The notes under the pieces are model-generated. The model saw only the letters and a list, made by a program, of their open reading frames with translations, was not told the origin of the DNA and searched no databases. A DNA stretch of 64,000 nucleotides from Alphaproteobacteria bacterium (GTDB lineage: Bacteria > Pseudomonadota > Alphaproteobacteria > Rhizobiales > Xanthobacteraceae), in the NCBI GenBank assembly GCA_005884685.1, contig VBAH01000048.1:30223-94222 (forward strand), written 5' to 3'. Below are positions 25,384 to 33,377 of the stretch, in pieces. The translations under genes were made by a program, and so were the position numbers. How positions within the stretch are numbered: the stretch's first letter is position 1; each line of letters starts with the position of its first letter.

Positions 25384-25869
25384 ATGACATTGCGTGCGTT
25401 CATCCCGGCCGCGTTGCTCGCCTTGCTGGCGACCGCCGCGCAAGCCCATGATTACCAGGTCGGACCGATCGCCATCGACCACCCCTGGACACGCGCCACG
25501 CCGAAGAATGCTCCCGTCGCCGGCGGCTACCTGAAAATCACCAACACCGGCACGACGCCGGACCGCCTCGTCGGCGGCTCTACCAACGTGTCGAAACGCC
25601 TCGAGCTCCACGAGATGAAGATGGACGGCGGCGTGATGAAGATGCGCGAAGTGAGGGATGGGCTCGAGCTGCCGCCCGGCGCAACCGTCGAACTCAAACC
25701 CGGCTCGTATCACATCATGATGATGGACCTGGCCCGCCCGCTCGCGAAGGGCGACAAGGTGAAGGCCTCGCTGACCTTCGAGAAGGCCGGCAAGGTCGAC
25801 GTCGAGTTCGCGGTCGAAGCGATCGGCGGCAGCCCGGCCGGCATGAAGACGAAAGAGCACGGCCACTGA
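25384..25869 (+). CDS. Periplasmic copper chaperone PCu(A)C
   Basis: The 161-residue protein has a signal peptide (to TAAQA, about residue 21) and the PCu(A)C domain. Copper ligands follow the H-M-x10-M-x21-H-x-M pattern: LELHEMKMDGGVMKM and, further on, SYHIMMM. The His-rich end KEHGH may bind metal as well. PCu(A)C delivers Cu(I) to the CuA centre of cytochrome oxidase in the periplasm, often with Sco. No sco gene is next to it. GAGGAG-like sequence lies just before the ATG. Confidence 0.92.
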   Translation: MTLRAFIPAALLALLATAAQAHDYQVGPIAIDHPWTRATPKNAPVAGGYLKITNTGTTPDRLVGGSTNVSKRLELHEMKMDGGVMKMREVRDGLELPPGATVELKPGSYHIMMMDLARPLAKGDKVKASLTFEKAGKVDVEFAVEAIGGSPAGMKTKEHGH

Positions 25870-26068
25870 TGCCCGCGAGCTCATGAATTGCGACCGGGCG
25901 GCATCGTTGCGTGATTTCCGCGCAGCCCAACCGGAGGCGGAAACGCGGACAGTCCGATGTCCGCCGGAGAGCCAGAACCCGGCTTGGCGTTAAGGTGCTG
26001 ACGCATTGTTGATTGCCGGGGCGAGCCAAGCTGGCTTACGCTGGTTCCACACTCTGGGGAGGAAGGTT

Positions 26069-27445
26069 ATGGGCTCCAATTTGTTCGTTCCCGCGGCGCT
26101 CGGCTTCAGCGGCGCCTTGATCGCCGGGGCGGCACTGGCACAAACCGCACCGCCCGCCGCGGCGCCTGCGTCGCCTTATCCCCCGACCGCGACCATCGCG
26201 AACGGCTATCCGGGTGTCGGACCGGCCGACAACAAGCTGCGCGTGACGACGCTGCCGAACGGCAAGAAAATCCACGTGTTGCCGGCGACGCTTGAGACCA
26301 CCCAATGGGGCTGGTTCGACAATGCCCAGGCGCCCGTGCTGCGCGTCAATTCCGGCGACACCATCGCGCTCGAAACGATGATGCACAGCCACAATCAGGT
26401 GGTGCCGGGCACCACCATCGAGCAGATCAAGAAACTGCGCACCGATTTTCCCGGCCGCGGCCCGCACACGCTGACCGGCCCGATCTACATCGAGGAGGCG
26501 CAGCCGGGCGACGTGCTCAAGGTGACGCTGAACAAGATCGTTCCGCGTGCCTATGCGACGAACTTCAACGTGCCGGGCATGTTCGGCCAGTTCCCCAGCG
26601 TCTATCAGGACGGGCAGGTCAAGTATCTCTACCTCGATCTCGACAAGATGCAGACCGAGTTCCTGCCCGGCATCGTGCTGCCCTTGAAGCCGTTCCCCGG
26701 CACGCTCGCTGTTGCCCGCAAGGAGCCAGGCCGTTACTCCAGCGTTCCGCCGGGCGAATTCGCCGGCAACATGGACATCCGCGATTTCGTTGCCGGGACC
26801 TCGCTCTACGTGCCGGTGCACGTGCCCGGCGCGCTGCTGTGGACCGGCGACTCGCATGCCGGCCAGGGCAATGGTGAGATCAATCTCACCGCGATCGAGA
26901 CTGCGTACCGCGAGCTCAACCTCACGGTCGAGGTCATCAAGGGCAAGCCCCTCGACTTCCCGCGCATCGAGACGCCGAAATCGTGGATCACGATGGGCTT
27001 CGACCAGGACCTGAACAACGCCTGGGCGCAGGCCAAGGCGCAGACCGTCAAGTTCCTCGCCGAACAGCGCAACGTCCCGGCCGATCAGGCCGAGAAACTG
27101 ATGGCCGGCGTTTCGGATTGCCGCGTCTCGCAGGTGGTCAATGTCAAGAAAGGCATCCACTGCCTCAACCCGAAGAACGCGCGCGACAAGGAGGACATGG
27201 AGCGTCCGACCAAGGAGACGGCCAAGTATTACGTCTCCCACGTCAAGGACGCCGACCTGAACAAGGCGATGAACGACGCCTCGATGGGCATGATCAAGCT
27301 GCTCGAGTCCGAGAAGAAGATCGCACGGCTCGATGCCTACGGGCTCGCGAGCGTGGCGATGGACTGCCGCGTCGGCGCCGTTTCCGACACCGAGAAGAAC
27401 GTCCATTGCCTGATGCCGAAAAGCATCTGGGTCGCCAAGCGCTGA
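26069..27445 (+). CDS. Exported acetamidase/formamidase family protein
   Basis: A 458-residue protein with a signal peptide (to about residue 28) and the FmdA/AmdA fold, including metal-site-type motifs (SGDTIALETMMHSHNQV, GDSHAGQGNGEINLTAIET). Family members split short amides such as formamide to ammonia and an acid; most are cytosolic, so export is unusual. Near the C-terminus the family motif appears twice, each time with a Cys pair: SDCRV...GIHCLNPK and MDCRV...NVHCLMPK, which suggests a duplicated, disulfide-bearing unit. GGGGAGGAAGG precedes the ATG at 26069. The metal-binding gene starts eight bases after its stop, so they form an operon. Confidence 0.85.
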   Translation: MGSNLFVPAALGFSGALIAGAALAQTAPPAAAPASPYPPTATIANGYPGVGPADNKLRVTTLPNGKKIHVLPATLETTQWGWFDNAQAPVLRVNSGDTIALETMMHSHNQVVPGTTIEQIKKLRTDFPGRGPHTLTGPIYIEEAQPGDVLKVTLNKIVPRAYATNFNVPGMFGQFPSVYQDGQVKYLYLDLDKMQTEFLPGIVLPLKPFPGTLAVARKEPGRYSSVPPGEFAGNMDIRDFVAGTSLYVPVHVPGALLWTGDSHAGQGNGEINLTAIETAYRELNLTVEVIKGKPLDFPRIETPKSWITMGFDQDLNNAWAQAKAQTVKFLAEQRNVPADQAEKLMAGVSDCRVSQVVNVKKGIHCLNPKNARDKEDMERPTKETAKYYVSHVKDADLNKAMNDASMGMIKLLESEKKIARLDAYGLASVAMDCRVGAVSDTEKNVHCLMPKSIWVAKR

Positions 27446-27453
27446 CGGGCCGC

Positions 27454-28365
27454 ATGATCCGTGTGCATCTCGCGGCCCTTGTCGCCGCGTGTTGCGCGCT
27501 TGCCTTTCCTGCTCACGCCCAGGACCGCATCGACGTCGTGACCACCACGACCGACCTGCGCAGCCTGACCGAGGCCGTCGGCGGTGAGCGTGTCGCGGTC
27601 GTCAGTATCGTGCCGGCCGGCATGGATGCGGAGGAGTATCAGGCGAAGCCGCAAGACGTGTCGCGCCTGAGGAATGCGCGCATGATCGTGCGCGTCGGTC
27701 TCGACTACGACCTGTGGGCCGAGCGCCTACTCTTGCAAGCCGGCAATTCTGCGATCAGGCGCGGCGGGCCCGGCTATGTCGATGCCTCCTACGGCATCGC
27801 GACGCTGGAAGTGCGCGGGATGAGTGTCGGTCCGGGGGACGGCCACGCACATGGCAACGGCAATCCGCATTACTGGCTCGATCCGAAGAACGCCGAGATC
27901 GTCACCGGCACGATCCTGGAGGCGCTCACGCGCCTCGATCCGGCCAACGCGCGGAGCTATCAGGCAAACCGCTCGGCCTTCCTCGCGCGTCTGCAGCTGA
28001 AGCTCGCCGAATGGGAGGCGAAACTCACGTCGCTCAGGGGCATGCCGCTCGTCGCCTACCATAACAGCTGGCCGTATTTCGCGCGCCGCTTCCGGCTCGA
28101 CTTTGTCGCCTTCATCGAGATGAAGCCGGGCGTGCCGCCGAGCCCCGCTCATCTCGCCGAAATCATCCGCAGCATGCGCGCGCGCAACGTGAAGATCGTC
28201 GTGCGCGAGCCGCACGAACCGAAACGCGACGTCGACTTCGTGGCCGGCAAGGCCGGCGCGGCGGTCGTGACCCTCGCGGCCTCGGTCGGCGCGCTCCCGC
28301 AAGCTGGCGACTACATCGCGCTGTTCGACGCCAATGTCGCGGCGCTGACGGCGACTGCGCCATGA
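27454..28365 (+). CDS. Zinc/manganese ABC transporter periplasmic binding protein
   Basis: The 303-residue protein has a signal peptide (to PAHAQ, about residue 23) and the ZnuA/TroA (cluster 9) fold: VVTTTTDLRSLTEAVGG at the start, a His-containing loop GHAHGNGNPHYWLDPKN where ZnuA proteins have their flexible metal-gathering loop, VAYHNSWPYFARRF with a metal-ligand His, and VVREPHEPKRDVDF. It would collect zinc or manganese in the periplasm. Eight bases after the amidase-like gene and overlapping the permease start by four bases (ATGA). Confidence 0.87.
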   Translation: MIRVHLAALVAACCALAFPAHAQDRIDVVTTTTDLRSLTEAVGGERVAVVSIVPAGMDAEEYQAKPQDVSRLRNARMIVRVGLDYDLWAERLLLQAGNSAIRRGGPGYVDASYGIATLEVRGMSVGPGDGHAHGNGNPHYWLDPKNAEIVTGTILEALTRLDPANARSYQANRSAFLARLQLKLAEWEAKLTSLRGMPLVAYHNSWPYFARRFRLDFVAFIEMKPGVPPSPAHLAEIIRSMRARNVKIVVREPHEPKRDVDFVAGKAGAAVVTLAASVGALPQAGDYIALFDANVAALTATAP

Positions 28366-29618
28366 GCGACGCGCTCGCCTTACTCTTCCCGCCGTTCCTC
28401 GTCGCGGTCTGCCTTGTCGGTATCCACGCGTATTTCGGCATTCAGGTTCTCGCGCGCAAAGTCATCTTCGTCGATCTCGCGCTGGCGCAGGTCGCCGCAT
28501 TGGGCGCGTCGGTCGCCTTCATGCTCGGCCACCCGGCGCAGAACTTTACGACCTACGGCTATTCGCTCGCTTTCGCGCTGCTCGCCGCGGTGCTGCTTGC
28601 CTTCACGCGGACCTGGGGCACGCGCGTGCCGCAGGAGGCGTTGATCGGCGTGATCTACGTGGTCGCGGCGGCGGCCGCGATCCTGCTGATCGATCGCGCG
28701 CCGCAGGGCGCAGAACATTTGAAGCAGATCCTGACCGGGAACATCCTCACCAGCGGGCTCGGCGATGTTGCGCTCATCGTTCCGCTCTACGCCGCAATCG
28801 GGCTCCTGCATTGGCTCCTGCATCGCCAGATGACGGGAGCGGGGCCGCTGGCGTGGGAGTTCGTCTTCTATGCGACCTTTGGTGCGGTGGTGACCAGTTC
28901 GGTCGCCATCGCCGGCGTATTGCTGGTGTTTTCATTTCTCATCATCCCGGCCGCCATCGGCGTGATGTTCGCCTCGTCGTTGGCGCGGCAGCTCGCGATC
29001 GGCTGGATCGCCGGCGTCATCACCAGTGCGGCAGGCCTTGCCGCGTCCTTCGCGCTCGACCTGCCGACCGGCGCCACCATGGTGTGCGCGTTCGGCGGGG
29101 TGCTCGCGGTGGCGGGAATGTTCTATCCGTTTTGGCGGGGCGAGCCCCGCGCCGCATTGCGCGTCGCGGGAGCAGCGGCGCGGTGGGGCGTCGCGGCCGT
29201 TCTCGCCGCCTCCGCTCTGCAGCTTGCGGCGGCGCCACGCGCGGATCAGCCGCTCATCGATCTCGCCGAATACCTCATTCCTCCGCTGCGCAGCCTTTAT
29301 CTGTCACCAGCCGAGCAGGCGGCGTTCGCGGATGCGGGTGTCCATGCGGAGCGCTATCGCGCCGAAGCCGAGCAACTCAACGACCGCGAAAGGCGCACGC
29401 GCACCGAAGGCGAGGCGCTCGATGAGTTTTCCGTGGCGCGCATTTCGTCTTTTCTCAAATCCTATGGAGAAATGCGCAAGGGCGAGCAGTTCGTGATGCA
29501 CGAAGTCCGTGCACGGGCGCGCGAACGTATCCGATGGAGTGCTGCGCTGGGATTGCTGGCATTCGCGCTGCTGCTGGCTCCGGTTCCCTGGCGGCAGGTG
29601 TGGGCGCGGCTGCGCTGA
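28362..29618 (+). CDS. Metal ABC transporter permease (ZnuB/TroC type) with extra C-terminal part
   Basis: A 418-residue inner membrane protein. The first 260 residues are an ABC-3 family permease with about eight helices, including VFVDLALAQVAALGASVAF and SVAIAGVLLVFSFLIIPAAIGVMFA. The last 150 residues are not usual: one more hydrophobic segment (about 270-290), a 100-residue hydrophilic, charged, helical stretch (DRERRTRTEGEALDEFS), and a final helix (about 395-412). The gene overlaps the binding-protein gene by four bases. There is no ATP-binding protein gene on either side, so the ATPase must come from elsewhere. Confidence 0.85.
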   Translation: MSDALALLFPPFLVAVCLVGIHAYFGIQVLARKVIFVDLALAQVAALGASVAFMLGHPAQNFTTYGYSLAFALLAAVLLAFTRTWGTRVPQEALIGVIYVVAAAAAILLIDRAPQGAEHLKQILTGNILTSGLGDVALIVPLYAAIGLLHWLLHRQMTGAGPLAWEFVFYATFGAVVTSSVAIAGVLLVFSFLIIPAAIGVMFASSLARQLAIGWIAGVITSAAGLAASFALDLPTGATMVCAFGGVLAVAGMFYPFWRGEPRAALRVAGAAARWGVAAVLAASALQLAAAPRADQPLIDLAEYLIPPLRSLYLSPAEQAAFADAGVHAERYRAEAEQLNDRERRTRTEGEALDEFSVARISSFLKSYGEMRKGEQFVMHEVRARARERIRWSAALGLLAFALLLAPVPWRQVWARLR

Positions 29619-29692
29619 AGGGTCTGCGTTGGCACGTCTGTTGCGACATTGACGGCGCGATCGGAGCAAGGACCGCGCCGCGCGGGATCACG

Positions 29693-29778
29693 CCGTTCTG
29701 CGCCGCCCACCCGCCGTTTTTGCGCCATTTCGCTTCCTGCAACACCGTTCTGCGCCAAAGTGCCCCCGTTCTGCGCCA
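29693..29778. repeat. Four helically phased direct repeats of ccgttctgcgcca
   Basis: Copies start at 29693, 29714, 29745 and 29766. Copies 3 and 4 read ccgttctgcgcca; copy 1 is ccgttctgcgccg, and copy 2 has one extra T and T for C. The distances 21, 31 and 21 are close to two, three and two DNA turns, so all copies face one side of the helix. Because 31 is not a multiple of three, they are not a coding repeat. They sit 107-192 bases before the gene at 29885, as expected of an operator array. Confidence 0.6.
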
Positions 29779-29884
29779 TGGTTCACCGTGACCGGCGCCT
29801 GATTGCCGCCTCTGCTGCGGCACGGTAAGGGAGCAGCGCGCCGGGCCGAGCGGGCTTGCGGCCGAAACCTGAGAACAACAACGC

Positions 29885-32164
29885 ATGGCGACCAGCCCCG
29901 CCGTCCTACTCCGCGTCTACGCCGCCGCGATCTTCCTTTCCGCCGCGCTGCTGTTCGCTGTGCAGCCGATGTTCACCAAAATGGTGTTGCCGCGGCTCGG
30001 CGGCTCACCGTCGGTGTGGTCGGTCGCGATGGTGTTCTTCCAGGCCGTGCTGCTCGCCGGCTACGCCTATGCGCATGCGCTGACCAGCTATCTGCCCGGC
30101 AAGCGCTCGGTGATCGTGCATCTCGCGGTGATGATCGCGGCGACGCTGTTCCTGCCGCTCGCGATCGCCTCGTGGTGGAGCCGCCCGCCGGCCGATGCGA
30201 CCGCGGCGCTCTGGCTGCTCGGACTGTTCGCTGTCTCGATCGGGCTGCCGTTCTTCGCGCTCTCGGCCAATGGTCCGCTGCTGCAGGCCTGGTTCGCACG
30301 CACCGATCATCCGTCGGCCGCGAATCCGTACTTCCTCTATGCGGCGAGCAATATCGGCAGCTTCCTCGCGCTGCTGTCTTATCCATTCGTGATGGAACCG
30401 TTGAGTACGCTCGGCCAGCAGAGGTGGGGCTGGGCCGTGCTGTTCGTGGTGCTGATCGGGCTGATCGCGTGGTGCGGCGTGCTGATGCTGCGCTCGGCGC
30501 GGACCGCGGATGGGCCTGTGGCAGAGGCGTTTTCGGGGCCGCCACCGACCTGGGCCAATGCGGCGCGCTGGGTCGTGCTTGCCGCCGTCCCCTCGGCGCT
30601 GCTCATCTCGGTCACCGCGCACATCTCGACCGACATCGCCGCCGCGCCGTTCATGTGGGTCGTGCCGCTTGCGCTTTATCTTGCGACCTTCGTGATCGTT
30701 TTCTCGAACAGGCCCATCCTGCGCCACGAGTGGATGGTGGCGATCGAGCCGTTCTTCATCGTCGCGCTGGTCGGCGCGATGGTGTTCGAGATCCGCGACA
30801 TCAAGTTCGGCAGCTTCGCGCTGACCACGACGAACAGCCTGTTCGTCCTGGTTGCGCTCCACGCCGCGACGTTCTTCGTCATCACCATGGTGTGCCATGG
30901 CGAGCTCGCGCGCAGCCGCCCGCCCGCGCAATATCTCACCGGCTTCTACATGTGGATGTCGGCCGGCGGCGTGATCGGCGGCATCTTCGCGGGACTGATC
31001 GCGCCCAACATCTTTACCTGGGTGCTGGAGTATCCGGCGCTGATCGCGCTGGCGATCCTGTGCCGTCCGGGCCTCGAGCTGCCGACCACCGCGCGCACGC
31101 GCCTGCTCTGGCTCGGCGCCGCCGCGATCGTCGCGATCGTGGCGTTTCCCGGCCTCACCGAGCGCTACGTCACCGACGAGAAGACCTTCAACTGGACCAT
31201 CGGCGCGATGCTCGTCGTCGCCGGGCTGGTGTCGCGCGAAGCGCTGCCGTTTTGCGCGGTGATCGCCGTCGTGCTGATCATCGGCAACGCCTACCGCCCC
31301 GACACCGACGTGCGGGAGACGATGCGCAGCTTCTTCGGTGTGCACAAAATCACCGAGACCTCCGATGGCAACTATCGCGTCTTCCTGCACGGTACCACGA
31401 TTCACGGGGCAGAGCGCCTGCGCGATGAAGCGGGCGAACCGATCACCGGCAAGCCGCCGCTGATCACCTACTACCATCCGAATTCTCCGATGGGCGTCAC
31501 CGTGAAGGCGACCCGCGCGCGTGTCGGCGGTCCGATCAAGGTCGCGGTGGTCGGACTCGGCACCGGAACGTTCGCCTGCTTCAAGGAGCCGGGCGACGAC
31601 TTCAAATTCTACGAGATCGACGCGAGCGTGGAGAAGCTCGCGCGCGACGGCAATCACTTTCATTATATCAAGGAGTGCGCCCCGGACATCCCGGTCGTGC
31701 TCGGCGATGCGCGGCTTACCCTCGCCGAGAGCCCCGACAAATACGACCTGATCGTGCTCGACGCGTTCTCGTCCGACGCGATCCCCATCCACCTGATGAC
31801 GCGCGAGGCGATGGCGACTTACGTATCGAAGCTTGCGCCGGGCGGCATCGTCCTGATGCACGTGTCGAACCGGCATCTGGAGCTCGCATCCGTGGTCGCC
31901 GGCATCGCGCATGCGAATGGCCTTGTCAGCCGCGTCAATAACCGCGCGGCGCGCGACGACGAGGAGGATGCCAGGTACATCTTCACCTCGACCGCCGTCA
32001 TCAGTGCGCGCGAGGAGAACGATTTCGGCGAGCTGCTGGAAGACAAGGATTGGCAGCCGATCGAACTGGATTCGACGCAGCGCGTCTGGACCGACGATTA
32101 TTCAAATGTCCTCGGCGCGATCATCCGCAATCTGCGCAAGCAACACGCGACTTCGGGGGAATGA
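29885..32164 (+). CDS. Fused multi-pass membrane / spermidine synthase-like protein
   Basis: A 759-residue protein. Residues 1 to about 470 hold some 12-14 hydrophobic helices of an MFS-like domain. The remainder is a soluble spermidine synthase-type methyltransferase fold with VAVVGLGTGTFACF (cofactor glycine loop), FYEIDASVEKLAR, GDARLTLAESPDKYDLIVLDAFSSDAIP and HLMTREAM. Whether it makes polyamines is doubtful: such fusions are widespread and mostly without known substrate. The hydrolase-OsmC gene starts two bases after its stop, so it heads an operon of three genes, and the phased repeats lie in front. Confidence 0.87.
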   Translation: MATSPAVLLRVYAAAIFLSAALLFAVQPMFTKMVLPRLGGSPSVWSVAMVFFQAVLLAGYAYAHALTSYLPGKRSVIVHLAVMIAATLFLPLAIASWWSRPPADATAALWLLGLFAVSIGLPFFALSANGPLLQAWFARTDHPSAANPYFLYAASNIGSFLALLSYPFVMEPLSTLGQQRWGWAVLFVVLIGLIAWCGVLMLRSARTADGPVAEAFSGPPPTWANAARWVVLAAVPSALLISVTAHISTDIAAAPFMWVVPLALYLATFVIVFSNRPILRHEWMVAIEPFFIVALVGAMVFEIRDIKFGSFALTTTNSLFVLVALHAATFFVITMVCHGELARSRPPAQYLTGFYMWMSAGGVIGGIFAGLIAPNIFTWVLEYPALIALAILCRPGLELPTTARTRLLWLGAAAIVAIVAFPGLTERYVTDEKTFNWTIGAMLVVAGLVSREALPFCAVIAVVLIIGNAYRPDTDVRETMRSFFGVHKITETSDGNYRVFLHGTTIHGAERLRDEAGEPITGKPPLITYYHPNSPMGVTVKATRARVGGPIKVAVVGLGTGTFACFKEPGDDFKFYEIDASVEKLARDGNHFHYIKECAPDIPVVLGDARLTLAESPDKYDLIVLDAFSSDAIPIHLMTREAMATYVSKLAPGGIVLMHVSNRHLELASVVAGIAHANGLVSRVNNRAARDDEEDARYIFTSTAVISAREENDFGELLEDKDWQPIELDSTQRVWTDDYSNVLGAIIRNLRKQHATSGE

Positions 32165-32165
32165 C

Positions 32166-33377
32166 ATGCCGTCCGAACGCTTCGACTTGCCCAATGCGCA
32201 AGGTGAAAGGCTTTCCGCACTGCTCGACAGGCCCGCCGGACAGCCGGCGGCTTACGCGCTGTTCGCGCATTGCTTCACCTGCGGCAAGGACGTGCTCGCA
32301 GCGAAGCGCATCGCCGAAGGGCTGACGGCGCGCGGCATTGCGGTGCTGCGCTTCGACTTTACCGGACTTGGGGCAAGCGAAGGCGAGTTCGCCAACACGA
32401 CATTCTCCTCCAATGTGGCCGATCTGGTCGCCGCCGCGAACCATCTGCGCCAGTTGTATCGGGCGCCGGCGATCCTGATCGGGCACAGCCTCGGCGGCGC
32501 GGCAGTATTGGCGGCCGCCGCACAGGTGCCGGAGGCGCGTGCCGTCGCGACCATCGCGGCGCCGGCGGATCCCGGACACGTCACGGGGCTATTCCGTCAG
32601 CACGTCGCCGACATCCACGAGAAAGGCGAAGTCGAGGTGGCGCTTGCCGGCAGGCCGTTCCGCATCCGCAAGGAATTTCTCGACGATATAGCCGAGCAGA
32701 AGCTGCAGCAGTGCCTTGCCAATCTGCGCAAGGCGCTCCTCGTGCTGCACTCGCCGACCGACGATCTCGTCGGCATCGAGAATGCGAGCGCGATCTTCAC
32801 CGCCGCGAAGCATCCGAAGAGCTTCGTCTCGCTCGCCGATGCGGATCATTTGCTGAGCAAACGGCGCGATGCCGTCTATGTGGCAGAAATCATCGCGGCC
32901 TGGTCGGAGCGCTATCTCGACATGGTGCCGGAGCCGGACATGGTGCCGATCGAGGGCGTGCTGGTGGAGGAAACGCGCAACGGCAAGTTCGAGCAGTCGA
33001 TCATCGCCGGGCCGCATCGCTATCTTGCCGACGAGCCGGTTTCGGTCGGCGGCAACGGCAGCGGGCCTAGCCCCTACGAATACCTGCTCGCCGCGCTCGG
33101 CGCCTGCACGTCGATGACGATCCGGCTCTATGCCGACCTGAAGAAGCTGCCGCTCGATCGCGTCTCGGTGCACCTCAAGCACGACAAGATCCATGCGGTC
33201 GACTGCGAAAACTGTGAAACCAAGGAGGGCAAGATCGACCGCATCGATCGCGTCGTGACCCTGCGAGGCGATCTGAACTCCGAGCAGCGCGCGAAGCTGA
33301 TGGAGATCGCCGACAAGTGTCCGGTGCACCGCACGCTACATTCGGAGATCGATGTTCGTACGCGGGAAGCCGCATGA
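32166..33377 (+). CDS. Alpha/beta hydrolase-OsmC fusion protein
   Basis: A 403-residue two-domain protein. Residues 1-255 form an alpha/beta hydrolase with ALFAHCFTCGKD, the nucleophile elbow GHSLGG and, near residue 235, a likely catalytic His in DADHLL. Residues 265-400 form an OsmC domain with the two redox Cys in GACTSM and DKCPVH, which reduces organic hydroperoxides. The domain order is known from other bacterial fusions. Possibly the hydrolase frees an oxidised acyl group that the OsmC domain then reduces; this is inference. Its stop overlaps the next start (ATGA). Confidence 0.92.
   Translation: MPSERFDLPNAQGERLSALLDRPAGQPAAYALFAHCFTCGKDVLAAKRIAEGLTARGIAVLRFDFTGLGASEGEFANTTFSSNVADLVAAANHLRQLYRAPAILIGHSLGGAAVLAAAAQVPEARAVATIAAPADPGHVTGLFRQHVADIHEKGEVEVALAGRPFRIRKEFLDDIAEQKLQQCLANLRKALLVLHSPTDDLVGIENASAIFTAAKHPKSFVSLADADHLLSKRRDAVYVAEIIAAWSERYLDMVPEPDMVPIEGVLVEETRNGKFEQSIIAGPHRYLADEPVSVGGNGSGPSPYEYLLAALGACTSMTIRLYADLKKLPLDRVSVHLKHDKIHAVDCENCETKEGKIDRIDRVVTLRGDLNSEQRAKLMEIADKCPVHRTLHSEIDVRTREAA

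Noticed and set aside
26036..27406. Minus-strand frame opposite the exported amidase-like gene
   Set aside because: Antisense shadow: low-complexity His/Val/Asp-rich protein, no start signal.
29462..29779. Minus-strand frame starting MAQNGGTLAQNG across the phased repeats
   Set aside because: The apparent peptide repeat is just the DNA repeat. One spacing (31) is not a multiple of three, so the later copies fall out of frame.
30005..31912. Long minus-strand frame within the spermidine synthase-like gene
   Set aside because: Arg/His/Glu-rich shadow translation. The plus frame has membrane helices and methyltransferase motifs.
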